From Sphingobacterium spiritivorum (GTDB lineage Bacteria; Bacteroidota; Bacteroidia; Sphingobacteriales; Sphingobacteriaceae): a stretch of DNA of 64,000 bases. The stretch covers positions 124,001-188,000 of the forward strand of contig NZ_CP068083.1 of the NCBI RefSeq assembly GCF_016725325.1, written 5' to 3'. A model generated the notes under the pieces. The model saw nothing but the letters and a program-made list of their open reading frames with translations, was not told the origin of the DNA and did not search any database. Below are positions 26,513 through 38,100 of this stretch, piece after piece (within the stretch, counting starts at the first letter, position 1; the number at the start of each line of letters is the position of its first letter). The position numbers and the translations under genes are program-made.

Positions 26513-28396
26513 TTAATTTTCCTCTTCTCCCTTTTTACGTTCTGTATCACTCCAGGCATTTTTTACAGAAGAATTATCATCCACAGACATATCATCTAAT
26601 AATTCATTTTCCAGTTCACGGATAGTTTCCTGAACCATTTGTATGTATTCAGATCCCTTGTCTCTGATACGCGCAAGTTTATATAAAGATTTCTCCTCCA
26701 GTTTTGAGAATTTCTGAGAAGCACGATACACTGTATAACGTCTGTATCCAAGTTCAGTCATGACGTCCACTCCCATTCGTAAGGCAATATCTGTTCCGAC
26801 CCGGTATACACGATCCACATCATTTTCTATAAGATCATAGGCTAGATTTCGTGTGTTTGCTATAGCAACAATTTTGAGATGACTAAAGTGTTTTTTGACC
26901 ATATGTACCAGTTTCATATGATCTTCATCATTGTCAAATGCGCTGACAATAATACTCGCTGTAGATGCTCCGGCAGATTTCAGAAGGTCATAACGTGTAG
27001 GATCTCCGAAATACACTTTAAATCCGTATTTACGTAGCATTTCTACTCGATCACCATTATAATCCAGAATGGTTGTTTCTACTCTATTGAGATGTAAAAA
27101 TCGGGCAACGATCGTACCGACCTGTCCAAATCCGGCAATAATTACTTTTTTATTTTCATTTACTTCATCAAATTCTCTTTCTTCAGATTCAGGAGGATTT
27201 GCCAGATTATTCAGTCGTGGAAGAATCAGCTTATCGGCTACCAGCAACAGAATAGGTGACAAAGCCATACTTACAGCGACCACAGCGACCATAATATTAA
27301 TGGTTTCTGAACTCAATAACTGAAGCTGACCTATGATACTGAATAAGACAAAAGCAAACTCTCCCATTTGCGCCAGAGAAACAGCCAGAATTATCCGTTG
27401 ATCTATTTTCAATTTAAAAACTACGGCCAGCACATACAGTACGATAATCTTGACAAGCATAAAAAGTCCTACCCACATCGATATGGTACTCGCTTCCTGC
27501 CATACAAAGAAAATATTGATAGAGGCCCCTACCGCTATAAAAAATACTCCAAGCAGAAGACCTTTGAAAGGCTCGAGGTCACTTTCCAGCTCGTGTTTAA
27601 ATTCACTGTTTGCTAAGACCACACCAGCCAAAAATGCACCTAAAGCAGGACTCAATCCTACTTTCTGCATGATAAAAGCGATAAGAACAATAAGAAGTAA
27701 AGCTCCTACCAGAAACAGTTCACGCATACCTGTACGTGTAATAACCCGAAGGATAGGACCTACTATATATTTACCGATCAGTACTACGATAGCAACAGCA
27801 GCCAGAAGAGATACAGCTTTAGCCGGACCACTGATATCTGTCAGCCAGGTATCTCCTTCTGTCGTCACAGCAGATGCATTATCAGCAAGTAAAGGCAAGA
27901 GGGCTAATATAGGGATGACCGCAATATCCTGAAACAATAATACAGCAAAAGAGCTCTTGCCGGCAACGGTATCCAACCAGCCCTTTTCTCCCAATGACTG
28001 CATTACTATTGCAGTGGAAGATAAGGCCAGTGTGAGTCCGAGAACAAGTCCTTCTTTCCACGAAAAGCCCATTAACGAACAGATAGTTGCAATCAACAGC
28101 GCTGAAAGAATAACCTGTAATCCACCCATACCTAATATGGGTCCTCTCAACTTCCATAATGTTCCGGGATCTAACTCCAAACCAATAAGGAAAAGCATCA
28201 TCACAACTCCAAACTCGGCGACATGCATAACATCTTGCGTACCACTACCTACCCATTGCAAAACAGAAGGGCCAATAATTACTCCGGCAATAAGATATCC
28301 AAGCACAGAACCAAGACCAAGTTTTTTGGCAATAGGTACAAAAATTACCGCCGAACCCAGATAGGCTATGATCTGAAATAAAAATGATGAATCCAT
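26513..28396 (-). CDS. KefB/KefC-type monovalent cation:proton antiporter (CPA2) with RCK domain
   Basis: This is an inner-membrane K+/H+ exchanger of the CPA2 family, whose Kef members protect against electrophiles by acidifying the cytoplasm. The 627 residues have about 12-13 membrane helices in residues 1-390, including the discontinuous helix region LFQDIAVIPILALLPLL with QDI, and the conserved ALGAFLAGVVLANSEFKHEL. An RCK/TrkA-N domain follows at about 415-530 (IAGFGQVGTIVARFL, YFGDPTRYDLLKSAG), then an acidic tail. Its start overlaps the stop of the KefG-like gene by one base (TAATG), so the two form an operon, as kefB-kefG and kefC-kefF do in E. coli. Whether glutathione is the real ligand is uncertain in Bacteroidota. 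Confidence 0.9.
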   Translation of the reverse strand: MDSSFLFQIIAYLGSAVIFVPIAKKLGLGSVLGYLIAGVIIGPSVLQWVGSGTQDVMHVAEFGVVMMLFLIGLELDPGTLWKLRGPILGMGGLQVILSALLIATICSLMGFSWKEGLVLGLTLALSSTAIVMQSLGEKGWLDTVAGKSSFAVLLFQDIAVIPILALLPLLADNASAVTTEGDTWLTDISGPAKAVSLLAAVAIVVLIGKYIVGPILRVITRTGMRELFLVGALLLIVLIAFIMQKVGLSPALGAFLAGVVLANSEFKHELESDLEPFKGLLLGVFFIAVGASINIFFVWQEASTISMWVGLFMLVKIIVLYVLAVVFKLKIDQRIILAVSLAQMGEFAFVLFSIIGQLQLLSSETINIMVAVVAVSMALSPILLLVADKLILPRLNNLANPPESEEREFDEVNENKKVIIAGFGQVGTIVARFLHLNRVETTILDYNGDRVEMLRKYGFKVYFGDPTRYDLLKSAGASTASIIVSAFDNDEDHMKLVHMVKKHFSHLKIVAIANTRNLAYDLIENDVDRVYRVGTDIALRMGVDVMTELGYRRYTVYRASQKFSKLEEKSLYKLARIRDKGSEYIQMVQETIRELENELLDDMSVDDNSSVKNAWSDTERKKGEEEN

Positions 28397-28989
28397 TATG
28401 CTTGATCTTTAAGTTGATTTAAATATGAAAATTGCTGTAAAGCAGATGCTTCAAATGTGCCGGACTGCAGTAGCTGTAAGTGAGATATGAAGTGTTCTAT
28501 ATCCTGTTCAATATCTTTGGGGCCTTTACTGAATGTCCCGTCTATAACATACGGAGGTAAATAATGCATATGACAAAGTGCTGCAGTCTGTTTATACGGC
28601 AGCAAAAAGTCTTTAAGCGGATAACCGTGATGTCCTCCCTCCTGGTAAGCTTCCATAGTGGCTCCGGTCGTAACCGCATTGAAGATCCACTTGTCTTTGA
28701 GGGCGGTTCCTTTTGATCCGTAAGCCCAGTCATGCAGTAAGACCAGATCAATCCATTGTTTGATAATAGGCGGAGCCGAATACCAATAAATAGGATGCAT
28801 CCATATAATGATATCATGCCGTTCCAAAGCAGCCTGTTCTACCCGCACCGGAATATCAAAATCAGGATATAACTCATACAGATCTCTTACCGAAATATTC
28901 GGTAATGACCGCATGCGTCTGATTAATTTTTTATTTACAACAGATTGTTCTAATGTAGGATGTGCAAACAGCACGAGTATCTTCAGCAT
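28396..28989 (-). CDS. KefG/KefF-like NAD(P)H quinone oxidoreductase, antiporter ancillary protein
   Basis: This is a 197-residue flavodoxin-fold FMN oxidoreductase. KefF/KefG proteins bind the antiporter RCK domain and are needed for full activity. The N-terminus ILVLFAHPTLEQSVVNKKLI binds the flavin phosphate. IIWMHPIYWYSAPPIIKQWI and DLVLLHDWAYG are the strongest family marks. TTGATMEAYQEGGHHGYPL matches the substrate/flavin loop, and CHMHYLPPYVIDG is also typical of KefF/KefG. It comes first in the operon with the antiporter (one-base overlap). A -7 element TAAATTTG lies at 29023-29030. Confidence 0.88.
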   Translation of the reverse strand: MLKILVLFAHPTLEQSVVNKKLIRRMRSLPNISVRDLYELYPDFDIPVRVEQAALERHDIIIWMHPIYWYSAPPIIKQWIDLVLLHDWAYGSKGTALKDKWIFNAVTTGATMEAYQEGGHHGYPLKDFLLPYKQTAALCHMHYLPPYVIDGTFSKGPKDIEQDIEHFISHLQLLQSGTFEASALQQFSYLNQLKDQA

Positions 28990-29022
28990 GTTGATTCAGT
29001 TAAAAGCCGGTGTAAAATTGAT

Positions 29023-29030
29023 CAAATTTA
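29023..29030 (-). promoter_or_regulatory. Candidate -7 promoter element for the Kef operon
   Basis: On the minus strand this reads TAAATTTG, matching TAnnTTTG, 34 bases upstream of the KefG-like ATG. I see no clear -33 element. Confidence 0.4.
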
Positions 29031-29121
29031 AATTAGCAACTCTTGATCTATGTTAAATTTATTATATTTTTTTGTTTTTTCATTATGACTGTCATTAAGA
29101 AAGCATATCAGCTATACCCAT

Positions 29122-29161
29122 AAAAAAAGGGCAGCTCTCCGAAGAGAACTGCCCTTTTTTT
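29122..29161. terminator. Strong terminator after cassette B, bidirectional in form
   Basis: A stem of about 11 bp (GGGCAGCTCTC with GAGAACTGCCC, one wobble) lies between an A-run and a T-run, so it could work in both directions. Its evident role is to end the minus-strand cassette B transcript, whose last stop is at 29173, before the Kef operon promoter. Confidence 0.88.
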
Positions 29162-29172
29162 GTTTGTTTTTC

Positions 29173-31125
29173 CTAGTATTTAAGTACTTTCACTTCTGTA
29201 CGTCGGTTGGCCTGATGCTGTTCTTCTGTACATTTCACGCCATTAGCACATTCATTTACCAGTTTGGACTCCCCATAACCTTTGGAGACAAGGCGTTCCC
29301 TGGCAATTCCTTTACTAATGATATATTCTACTGCAGATTTTGCTCTTCGGTCTGATAGTTTCATATTGTAACTGTCTGATCCGCGGCTATCCGTATGACT
29401 AGACAGCTCGATCTGAAGAGTCGGATTCTCAATCATGGTATTCACCAGTTGATCCAGCACTTTTGCTGCATCCGGTCTGATATCTGATTTGTTGAAATCA
29501 TAATATATGTTATCCAGCACAAAAACAATTCCTTCTTTATTTACAGGTTGTAATTTAAAGCTTGCAAACAGGGTGGTATCTTTTGTTGCTCTGATAGCAG
29601 GTACAAATAATGAATCTGACATAAACCCATCTTTGGAGACGACTATCTTTTGTGCCAGCTTACTCTGAAGTTCGGTATCGAAAGTCGGACTATTCGCAAA
29701 GAAAGTAGACAGTAATTTCCCTTTATCATCAAATATGCGGACCTGAGTCTGCCCCAGCGGATCAGTACTTTCCTTATCAAAGACTTTTCCCTGAAGACGG
29801 ATTGTTATTTTTGGCTTGGTGTATACAAATGAATAGATATCATCTCCCCCTGCTCCCCCTGTTCGATTAGAGGAAAAATACCCATACTGGCGTTCTTCAT
29901 CATCTGCAGAAACGACATATGCAAAATCATCGGTTGAAGAGTTCACAGGAGATTTCAGATTCTCTCTGCCTCTGAAATTACTTTTACTACCTACCGCTTT
30001 GAACACATCTAGTCCTCCCATGCCGGCATAACCATTACTCGAATAGTATAATGTATCTCCAAATGTGGATGGAAACATCTCATCTCCGGGAGAATTGATT
30101 TCATTTCCTGCATTAGCCGGCGTTCCCCATGTACCGTCTGCATTCGCCAGGCTGTACCAGATATCTACCCCTCCTTTTCCTCCCGGCATATCAGAAGCAA
30201 AGTACAATACTTTTCCATCTGTGCTCAGACTGGCATGTCCCACAGAATATTTTTCTACATTATTATAGGGAAATGCTTCCGGTATCCATGATTCTCCACT
30301 CTTCTTATACAGTATAAGTTCAAGATTATGTTTTTTGAAACGCATACCATCTCTCTTTACTTTCTCAGCACTATTTCCTGCATACGTCCGTGTTACATAC
30401 AATATATCCTGATCCTGATTGGTAGTCACGGGTCCGACATAATATTTAGCATCGTTATAAACACCATCTGACAATACAGGATACTTTAATGTAATCCCAT
30501 CTTCATCTCTTCCTGCTGAAAAGATCCTCAGGTAAGCATTTCCTGTCATGTCACTTTTATCAACAGTGGCTACAGACGGTTCTCCGCTATAAAGTACTCC
30601 ATTACTCAATGGTAAAACCCCAAACTCGGAGAAACTTGTATTTACTTCTTTTTCATTCTTAAGAACATGGGTAGTCGGCTTAGCAGTCCAAAGCAGGGCT
30701 GAATCACAACCATCGATCTCTACCTGAATATTTTTTCCATCCGGAAACCGTTGCTTATAATCTACAAATTGCTTTTTTGATTCCGCATATTGTCCATTTA
30801 TCTTCAGTATCTGAGCATATTTCCAGAATGCATCTTTGTTTTTGCTGTCCAGATCTGTGGCACGCTTCAGCCATTGTTCTGCCAATGTGTATTCGTTGAT
30901 CTGATAGTAGGAGTCTGCAACAGCATAAACTTCCTTGACGGACAATTCTTTCTTCTCTTCAATCCTGTTATAGATCTGAGCGGATTTTGCATAATCTCCT
31001 GAAAGATAGAACTGATAGGCTCTGTCTCTCAGTGACGGCTGTTCTTGCGCCTGCACCTGCTCTCCGTTTATCAGTAGAGCACCTAATGCTGCTGTAACTA
31101 TTAATTTTCCAAACGCTTTCATCAT
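29173..31125 (-). CDS. OmpA-family protein with TPR and PD40 beta-propeller (cassette B, PorE-like)
   Basis: This is the paralogue of the 8996-10963 protein, with the same domain order in 650 residues. It has a signal peptide ending EQVQA-QEQ, TPR helices at about 30-135, and a PD40 propeller at about 170-430 (LSTDGKVLYFASDMPGGKGG, FPSTFGDTLYYSSNGYAGMG). A regulatory-like beta domain lies at about 435-530, and the OmpA peptidoglycan-binding domain at about 535-650 (SSHTDSRGSDSYNMKLSDRR, HQANRRTEVKVLKY). Here the OmpA motif is the canonical SHTDSRGS, whereas the cassette A copy has SHTDSRAT. It lies 13 bases after its PorP/SprF neighbour and ends at a strong terminator. Expected role: cell-wall anchoring of the cassette B secretion/adhesion assembly. 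Confidence 0.88.
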   Translation of the reverse strand: MMKAFGKLIVTAALGALLINGEQVQAQEQPSLRDRAYQFYLSGDYAKSAQIYNRIEEKKELSVKEVYAVADSYYQINEYTLAEQWLKRATDLDSKNKDAFWKYAQILKINGQYAESKKQFVDYKQRFPDGKNIQVEIDGCDSALLWTAKPTTHVLKNEKEVNTSFSEFGVLPLSNGVLYSGEPSVATVDKSDMTGNAYLRIFSAGRDEDGITLKYPVLSDGVYNDAKYYVGPVTTNQDQDILYVTRTYAGNSAEKVKRDGMRFKKHNLELILYKKSGESWIPEAFPYNNVEKYSVGHASLSTDGKVLYFASDMPGGKGGVDIWYSLANADGTWGTPANAGNEINSPGDEMFPSTFGDTLYYSSNGYAGMGGLDVFKAVGSKSNFRGRENLKSPVNSSTDDFAYVVSADDEERQYGYFSSNRTGGAGGDDIYSFVYTKPKITIRLQGKVFDKESTDPLGQTQVRIFDDKGKLLSTFFANSPTFDTELQSKLAQKIVVSKDGFMSDSLFVPAIRATKDTTLFASFKLQPVNKEGIVFVLDNIYYDFNKSDIRPDAAKVLDQLVNTMIENPTLQIELSSHTDSRGSDSYNMKLSDRRAKSAVEYIISKGIARERLVSKGYGESKLVNECANGVKCTEEQHQANRRTEVKVLKY

Positions 31126-31138
31126 AATATCATTTAGC

Positions 31139-32152
31139 TTAGAAGAACCTAGGATTCAAGTATTGTGTAGCTCCACGGCGTCCGAATGTAATACCAAGCG
31201 TAATCTCATGTGAGCCATTCTGTACTCCGCTCAATTTGTTGATCATGGCATCATAAGAATATCCGATACGAAGTCTGTCTGTGGCATAAAACTGCGCTAT
31301 ACCTGTAATGGCATTCATCGAACTCAACTTATCAACCGATCTGTCCTGATACTGTCTGTTAAATAAACGGGCTCGTGTACGGTATCCTGCTCCTATCCAA
31401 AATTTGCCATTAAATACAAACATGGCATTGACATCCAGAGAAGTCGGTCCTTTAAAATCTTCTTTAAGCAAAATACTTGGTCTCAAATGCACTCCTCTGC
31501 TCAACTCTAATAAAGCTCCCGCAATAAAATATCCACTTATAGTACGATACAGGCTTTCAGAAGTATTCTGGTTAAATCTGTAATCTGTACCTGAATTCGT
31601 CCCATTAAAAAGATCCTGTACAGATAAGCCTGCATACCATTTCGGATTATAATAATAAACACCTAAACGGATATCCGGTACCCAGTCTGAAATTTTGCCA
31701 TCCGGGATAATGGGATCATTAGGATCGTTTGCATCCAGTTTATTTCCATCAAGGCTATATTGTGTTACACCCCCTGCCACTCCAAGACTCAGTCTTTGTG
31801 TATCCTCATCATCCAACTGGAGACGAAACGCATAATTGGCATACGCAGATGTAGCGGCCTGCGCGCCTAGTTTATCAGCAGTAACATTGAATCCGACACC
31901 GTGACGTTTTGAATAAGGATCCAGAACTCCGTCTATAGAAACGGTTCCCGTCTTAGGCGCTCCGCTCCAACCAGTCCACTGACTACGAAGACCTACCTGA
32001 GCAAACCACTCCTCCTTATAACCTGCATAGGCAGGATTGACACTCATCGAATTGAACATGTACTGCGTAAACTGGATACTCTGCTGGGCACTGACCTTGG
32101 TCAGCCCCAGCAATCCTGCTACTATTATCACTGCATATTTTCCGTATTTCAT
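31139..32152 (-). CDS. PorP/SprF family T9SS outer-membrane protein (cassette B)
   Basis: This 337-residue outer-membrane barrel is the counterpart of the cassette A protein and equal to it in length. The signal peptide is MKYGKYAVIIVAGLLGLTKV, then SAQQSIQFTQYMFNSMSVNP and AYAGYKEEWFAQVGLRSQW. Long stretches are identical in the two copies (for example LDDEDTQRLSLGVAGGVTQY). Differences cluster in the loops, such as LDANDPNDPIIPDGK versus LDPNDYNDQVIPRGK. It ends in ..LNPRFF. It lies 47 bases after the 4834-aa adhesin and 13 before the OmpA gene. By analogy with SprF it should be needed for surface display of its cognate type-B protein. Confidence 0.92.
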   Translation of the reverse strand: MKYGKYAVIIVAGLLGLTKVSAQQSIQFTQYMFNSMSVNPAYAGYKEEWFAQVGLRSQWTGWSGAPKTGTVSIDGVLDPYSKRHGVGFNVTADKLGAQAATSAYANYAFRLQLDDEDTQRLSLGVAGGVTQYSLDGNKLDANDPNDPIIPDGKISDWVPDIRLGVYYYNPKWYAGLSVQDLFNGTNSGTDYRFNQNTSESLYRTISGYFIAGALLELSRGVHLRPSILLKEDFKGPTSLDVNAMFVFNGKFWIGAGYRTRARLFNRQYQDRSVDKLSSMNAITGIAQFYATDRLRIGYSYDAMINKLSGVQNGSHEITLGITFGRRGATQYLNPRFF

Positions 32153-32199
32153 GTTGTTATTATTTTTAGTAAATAATACAATTTAGTCTATTACTGATT

Positions 32200-35100
32200 C
32201 TAGTTTCTCTTAATTAATACGTCTCCTTTAACTACTTCTTTAACACCATTCTTGGTCGTCTCAATGATGTAGAAATATGTTCCTGCATTCAGATTAAGAC
32301 CTTCCCAATTGTTGTCATAGTTTGCATTGCGATAAACCTCATTACCCCATCTGTTGATGATGGTCAGACTCACGCGATCGTAGGTTTCTATACCTTTCAA
32401 GACAAACTTATCATTGATATTATCTCCATTCGGTGTAATGACATTTGGCACGATCAACGGATTTGACAATACATTGATTTTAACCACTGCCGCATTACTC
32501 CATCTTCCTTTCACATCTTTCACACGGTAACTAAACTGATCCACACCTACAAATACTTTATTTGGCAGATAAGTGACAGTTCCGTCTATATTCACTGATG
32601 TCGTGCCTTCTGCTGCATTTGTGACGATTTCGACAGTAGCCGGATCAATTGCCCATTTGGTCACCTGATCGTTAGCCAGTACTTCTATCTTCACTTCGTT
32701 TGCAGCTTTTGTTTCAGCCTCATCATCTACCGCCAGTATAGTCTGGAAGTCTACAGGTATAGGATCTGTGTCATCCTTATCGTCCTCCGGATCTGTATCC
32801 GGATTTTTGCCCGGAGCCCATACGGTGATACCATTTGTGATGGTTGCAGCTGCGTCATCAGATACTGTCGCTGCAACTTTTACCAGGATCTTACCTCCTA
32901 CCGGTATTGCTGCTGTCGTCGTTACCGAAGCACTGTTGCTCGTTCCGCTGACAGTTGCTGTTCCGCTGATAATACTGTAACCTGTAACAGTAACTCCTGT
33001 TCCCGGACGCTCTCTCAGACTGATTACTTTACCAGTCTCCATTACAGAAGGACCATCATTTGTGATCGTAAGGGTAAAGCTTGTTGCTTCACCTGCTTTC
33101 ACTCTTGCTTCATCTGCTACCTTCGTAATCGAAAGTTTAGTTTCACGATCTACAGGAATCGGATCTGTATCATCTTTATCATCTTCCGGATCCGTTCCAG
33201 GATCTTTATCAGGACCCCAAACGGTGATTCCGTTGGTGATAGTTGCCGGAGCATCTGCAGCTACATTTGCGGTTACTTTGACCACTATTGTAGCACCTAC
33301 CGCAATATTTGCAGTTGTTGTCAGTTTTGCTGTATTAGCAGTACCTGCTACTGTTGCAGCACCACTGGCCACACTGTAACCGGTGATGGTTACTCCTGCT
33401 CCCGGACGCTCAATCAGACTGATCACTTTTCCTGTGCCGATAATTGCCGGACCATTATTTGTGATGGTAAGTGTGAAGCTTGTACTTGTACCTGCTTTCA
33501 CTCTTGCCTGATCAGCAACTTTAGTGATACTCAATTTGTATTCACGGTCTACAGGAATCGGATCCGTATCATCTTTATCATCCTCCGGATCTGTACCCGG
33601 ATCCTTGTCAGGTCCCCATACGGTGATGCCGTTTGTAACAGTCTCCGGAGCATCTGCTGCAATATCCGCAGTTACTTTTACGACAATTGTTCCTCCTACT
33701 GCTATCGTTCCGTTTGCAGTTACTTTAGCCGTATTACCTGTTCCGGTCACTGTTGCATTACCGCTGGCCACTGTGTAACCTGTAATAGTTACTCCTGCGC
33801 CCGGACGTTCTGTCAGACTGATCACTTTACCGGCTGCTAAGGTCTCAGGACCATCATTTGTCAGCGTGATTGTAAAGCTGGTGCTCGTACCCGCTTTCAC
33901 TCTTGCCTGATCGGCAACTTTAGATACACTGATATGATTTGCAATTACGAATGTTGCTTTTGCAGGGCTGTTCGCGATAGAACGGTTCGCCACCTGCGCA
34001 TCTACAGTGACGGTTCCGGCTTTAGTAGACGTCACCTGAACAACGGATTTGCCATTCGCATCTGTAATAATACTTCGTGTTGCCGTAGTACCATCAGGAT
34101 TTGTGATACTGAATACTACTGTTGTATTGGCTATCGGATTGACGAATGCATCCACGATAGTCGCTGTGAATTCGTTGTAATCCGTACCATTTGCAATAGC
34201 TCCATCTTTGGTTACTGCCAGATTAGATTTACTGTAATCTACCGGACCGGCTACGAATTGAGCAGTTGCCGGGCTATTCGCAATAGAACGGTTAGCTACC
34301 TGAGCATCCACTGTTACTGTTCCTGTTTTGGTAGATGTTACCTGTACAATTGATTTACCGTTAGCATCTGTAGTAATATTCTGTGTTGCCGTAGTACCAT
34401 CAGGATTTGTGATACCAAATACGACAGTTGTACTTGCAATTGGGTTATTAAATGCATCCACGATCGTTGCTGTGAACTCATTGTAATCTGTACCATTTGC
34501 AATAGCACCGTCTTTGGTTACTGCCAGATTAGATTTGTCATAGTCTACCGGACCAGCTACGAATGTTGCTTTGGCAGGACTGTTTGCAATTGAACGGCTC
34601 GCTACCTGTGCATCTACCGTTACGGTTCCTGCTTTAGTAGAAGTCACCTGAACAACTGACTTGCCATTTGCATCTGTAGTGATACTCTGTGTTGCCGTAG
34701 TACCATCAGGATTTGTGATACTGAATACGACCGTTGTATTGGCTATCGGATTGACGAATGCATCCACGATAGTCGCTGTGAATTCGTTGTAATCTGTACC
34801 ATTTGCAATAGCTCCGTCTTTGGTTACCGCCAGATTAGATTTGTCATAGTCTACCGGACCAGCAACGAACGTAACCGTCTGCGGACTTCCGCTGATTGCG
34901 GTGCCGGCTACACCTGCACTGACAGTTACAGCACCAATCTTCGTACTCGTCAATTCCAGCACAGATTTGCCGTTAGCAGCTGTTACTATATTCATAGTTT
35001 TCGCCTGACCGTCCACCAGATCGGTGTATCCGAAGTCTACTGTAGCTCCTGCAATCGGATTATCGAATGCATCTACGATCGTAGCTTCCAGAATATTCTT

Positions 35101-38100
35101 ATCTACGCCATTGGCTGTAGCGCCGTCTTTAATAATAACTAATTTCGATTTACCATAGTCTACCGGACCGGCTACAAATTGAGCATTAGCCGGACTGTTG
35201 GCAATTGAACGGTTTGCTACCTGTGCATCTACCGTTACGGTTCCTGCTTTAGTAGATGTCACCTGTACAACGGATTTACCATTTGCATCTGTAGTGATAC
35301 TCTGTGTCGCCGTAGTACCATCAGGATTTGTGATGCTGAATACGACTGTTGTACTTGCAATTGGGTTATTAAATGCATCCACGATCGTTGCTGTGAATTC
35401 ATTGTAATCTGTACCATTTGCGATGGCTCCATCTTTGGTGACCGCCAGATTAGATTTGTCATAATCTACCGGACCAGCTACGAAGGTAACCGTCTGCGGA
35501 CTGCCACTGATTGCTGTGCCGGCTACACCTGCACTGACAGTCACAGCGCCAATCTTTGTACTGGTCAGTTCCAGAACGGATTTGCCGTTAGCAGCTGTTA
35601 CTATATTTGCAGTCTTCGCTAAACCATCTGTCAGATCTGTATATCCGAAGTCTACTGTAGCTCCTGCAATCGGGTTATCAAATGCATCTACGATCGTAGC
35701 TTCCAGGATATTCTTATCTACACCATTGGCTGTAGCGCCATCTTTAATAATAACTAATTTCGATTTACCATAATCTACAGGTCCTGCTACGAAGGTAACG
35801 GTCTGCGGACTGCCGCTGATCGCCGTGCCGGCTACACCTGCACTGACAGTCACAGCGCCAATCTTCGTACTGGTCAGTTCCAGAACAGATTTACCTGAAG
35901 CATCTGTCACTATATTCACCGTCTTCGCTAAACCGTCTGTCAGATCTGTATATCCAAAGTCTACTGTAGCTCCTGCAATCGGGTTATCAAATGCATCTAC
36001 GATAGTAGCTTCCAGGATATTCTTATCTACACCATTGGCTGTAGCGCCGTCTTTAATAATAACCAGTTTAGATTTACCATAATCTACAGGTCCGGCTACG
36101 AAGGTAACTGTCTGCGGGCTGCCACTGATTGCGGTACCGGCTACACCTGCACTCACATCGATAGCACCGATCTTCGTACTGGTCAGTTCCAGAACGGATT
36201 TGCCGTTAGCAGCTGTCACGACATTGACTGTCTTCGCTAAACCATCTGTCAGATCTGTATATCCGAAGTCTACTGTAGCTCCTGCAATCGGGTTATCAAA
36301 TGCATCTACGATCGTAGCTTCCAGAATATTCTTATCTACCCCATTCGCAATTGCACCGTCTTTGATAATTACTAATTTCGATTTACCATAATCTACAGGT
36401 CCGGCTACGAAGGTAACGGTCTGCGGACTACCACTGATTGCGGTACCGGCCACTAAAGCACTTACATCAATAGCACCGATCTTCGTACTGGTCAGTTCCA
36501 GTACAGATTTGCCGTTAGCAGCTGTTACTATATTAACCGCTTTCACCTGACCGTCTACCAGATCTGTATATCCAAAGTCTACTGTAGCTCCTGCAATCGG
36601 GTTATCGAATGCATCTACGATAGTAGCTTCCAGAATATTCTTATCCACACCATTGGCTGTAGCGCCGTCTTTGATGATAACCAGTTTAGATTTACCATAA
36701 TCTACAGGCCCTGCTACGAAGGTAACAGTCTGCGGACTTCCACTAATCGCTGTACCGGATACTTCTGCACTGACAGTCACAGCCCCGATCTTCGTACTGG
36801 TCAGTTCCAGTACAGATTTGCCTGAAGCATCTGTTACTATATTAACCGCTTTCACCTGACCGTCTACCAGATCTGTATATCCAAAGTCTACTGTAGCTCC
36901 TGCAATCGGGTTATCGAATGCATCTACGATAGTAGCTTCCAGAATATTCTTATCCACACCATTGGCAGTAGCTCCGTCTTTGATGATAACCAGTTTAGAT
37001 TTACCATAATCTACAGGCCCTGCTACGAAGGTAACAGTCTGCGGACTTCCACTAATCGCTGTACCGGATACTTCTGCACTGACAGTCACAGCCCCGATTT
37101 TCGTACTGGTCAGTTCTAAAACTGATTTACCGTCAGCACCTGTCACGACATTGACTGTCTTCGCTAAACCGTCGACCAGATCAGTGTAACCAAACACTAC
37201 GGCTGCACCTGCAATCGGATTATCAAATGCATCCACGATCGTAGCTTCCAGGATATTCTTATCTACGCCATTGGCTATAGCTCCGTCTTTAGTAATAACC
37301 AGTTTAGATTTACCATAATCTACAGGTCCGGCTACGAAGGTAACGGTCTGCGGACTTCCGCTGATCGCTGTGCCGGCTACACCTGCACTCACATCGATAG
37401 CACCGATTTTCGTGCTGGTCAGTTCCAGTACAGATTTGCCCAACGCATCTGTTACTATATTGACTGACTTCACCAGACCATCTGTCAGATCTGTATATCC
37501 GAAGTTTACTGTAGCTCCTGCAATCGGGTTATCAAATGCATCCACGATCGTAGCTTCCAGAATATTCTTATCTACCCCATTCGCAATCGCACCGTCTTTG
37601 ATAATTACTAATTTCGATTTACCATAATCTACAGGTCCGGCTACGAAGGTTACCGTCTGCGGACTACCACTGATCGCGGTCCCTGCAACAGTCGCTGCAA
37701 CAGCTATATCACCAATCTTCGTACTGGTAATATCCAGTAATGCGATACCTGATGCATCTGTATTCAGTTGAGTAGTTACTAAACTGCCTGTTACCAGACT
37801 TGTGTAACTAAAGTCTACTGCTGTAGCCGCGATCGGGTTATCAAATTCATCCACTATAGTTGCACGAAGTGTATTTACATCTGTGCCGTTTGCTATAGCG
37901 TTGTTTTTAACTATTTCTAATTTTGATTTTGTATAATCTACTTGCTGCGGAGCTACGACAAGAGCTGCCACAGGAGATATAATATCACAACCTTTTGTGC
38001 TGCTAATCAAGGCACGGAACTCATAGCGTGTACCGGCTGCTACCAAAGGAACTGTTCTCACTAATGTAGAAGTCGCCTGACCTGCTATAGCAGTCCATGT

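Noticed and set aside
33062..37627. Plus-strand ORFs of 60-140 codons within the Big_1 and DUF11 arrays
   Set aside because: They are antisense shadows of the repeat units in the 4834-aa adhesin, with the same 309-bp periodicity.
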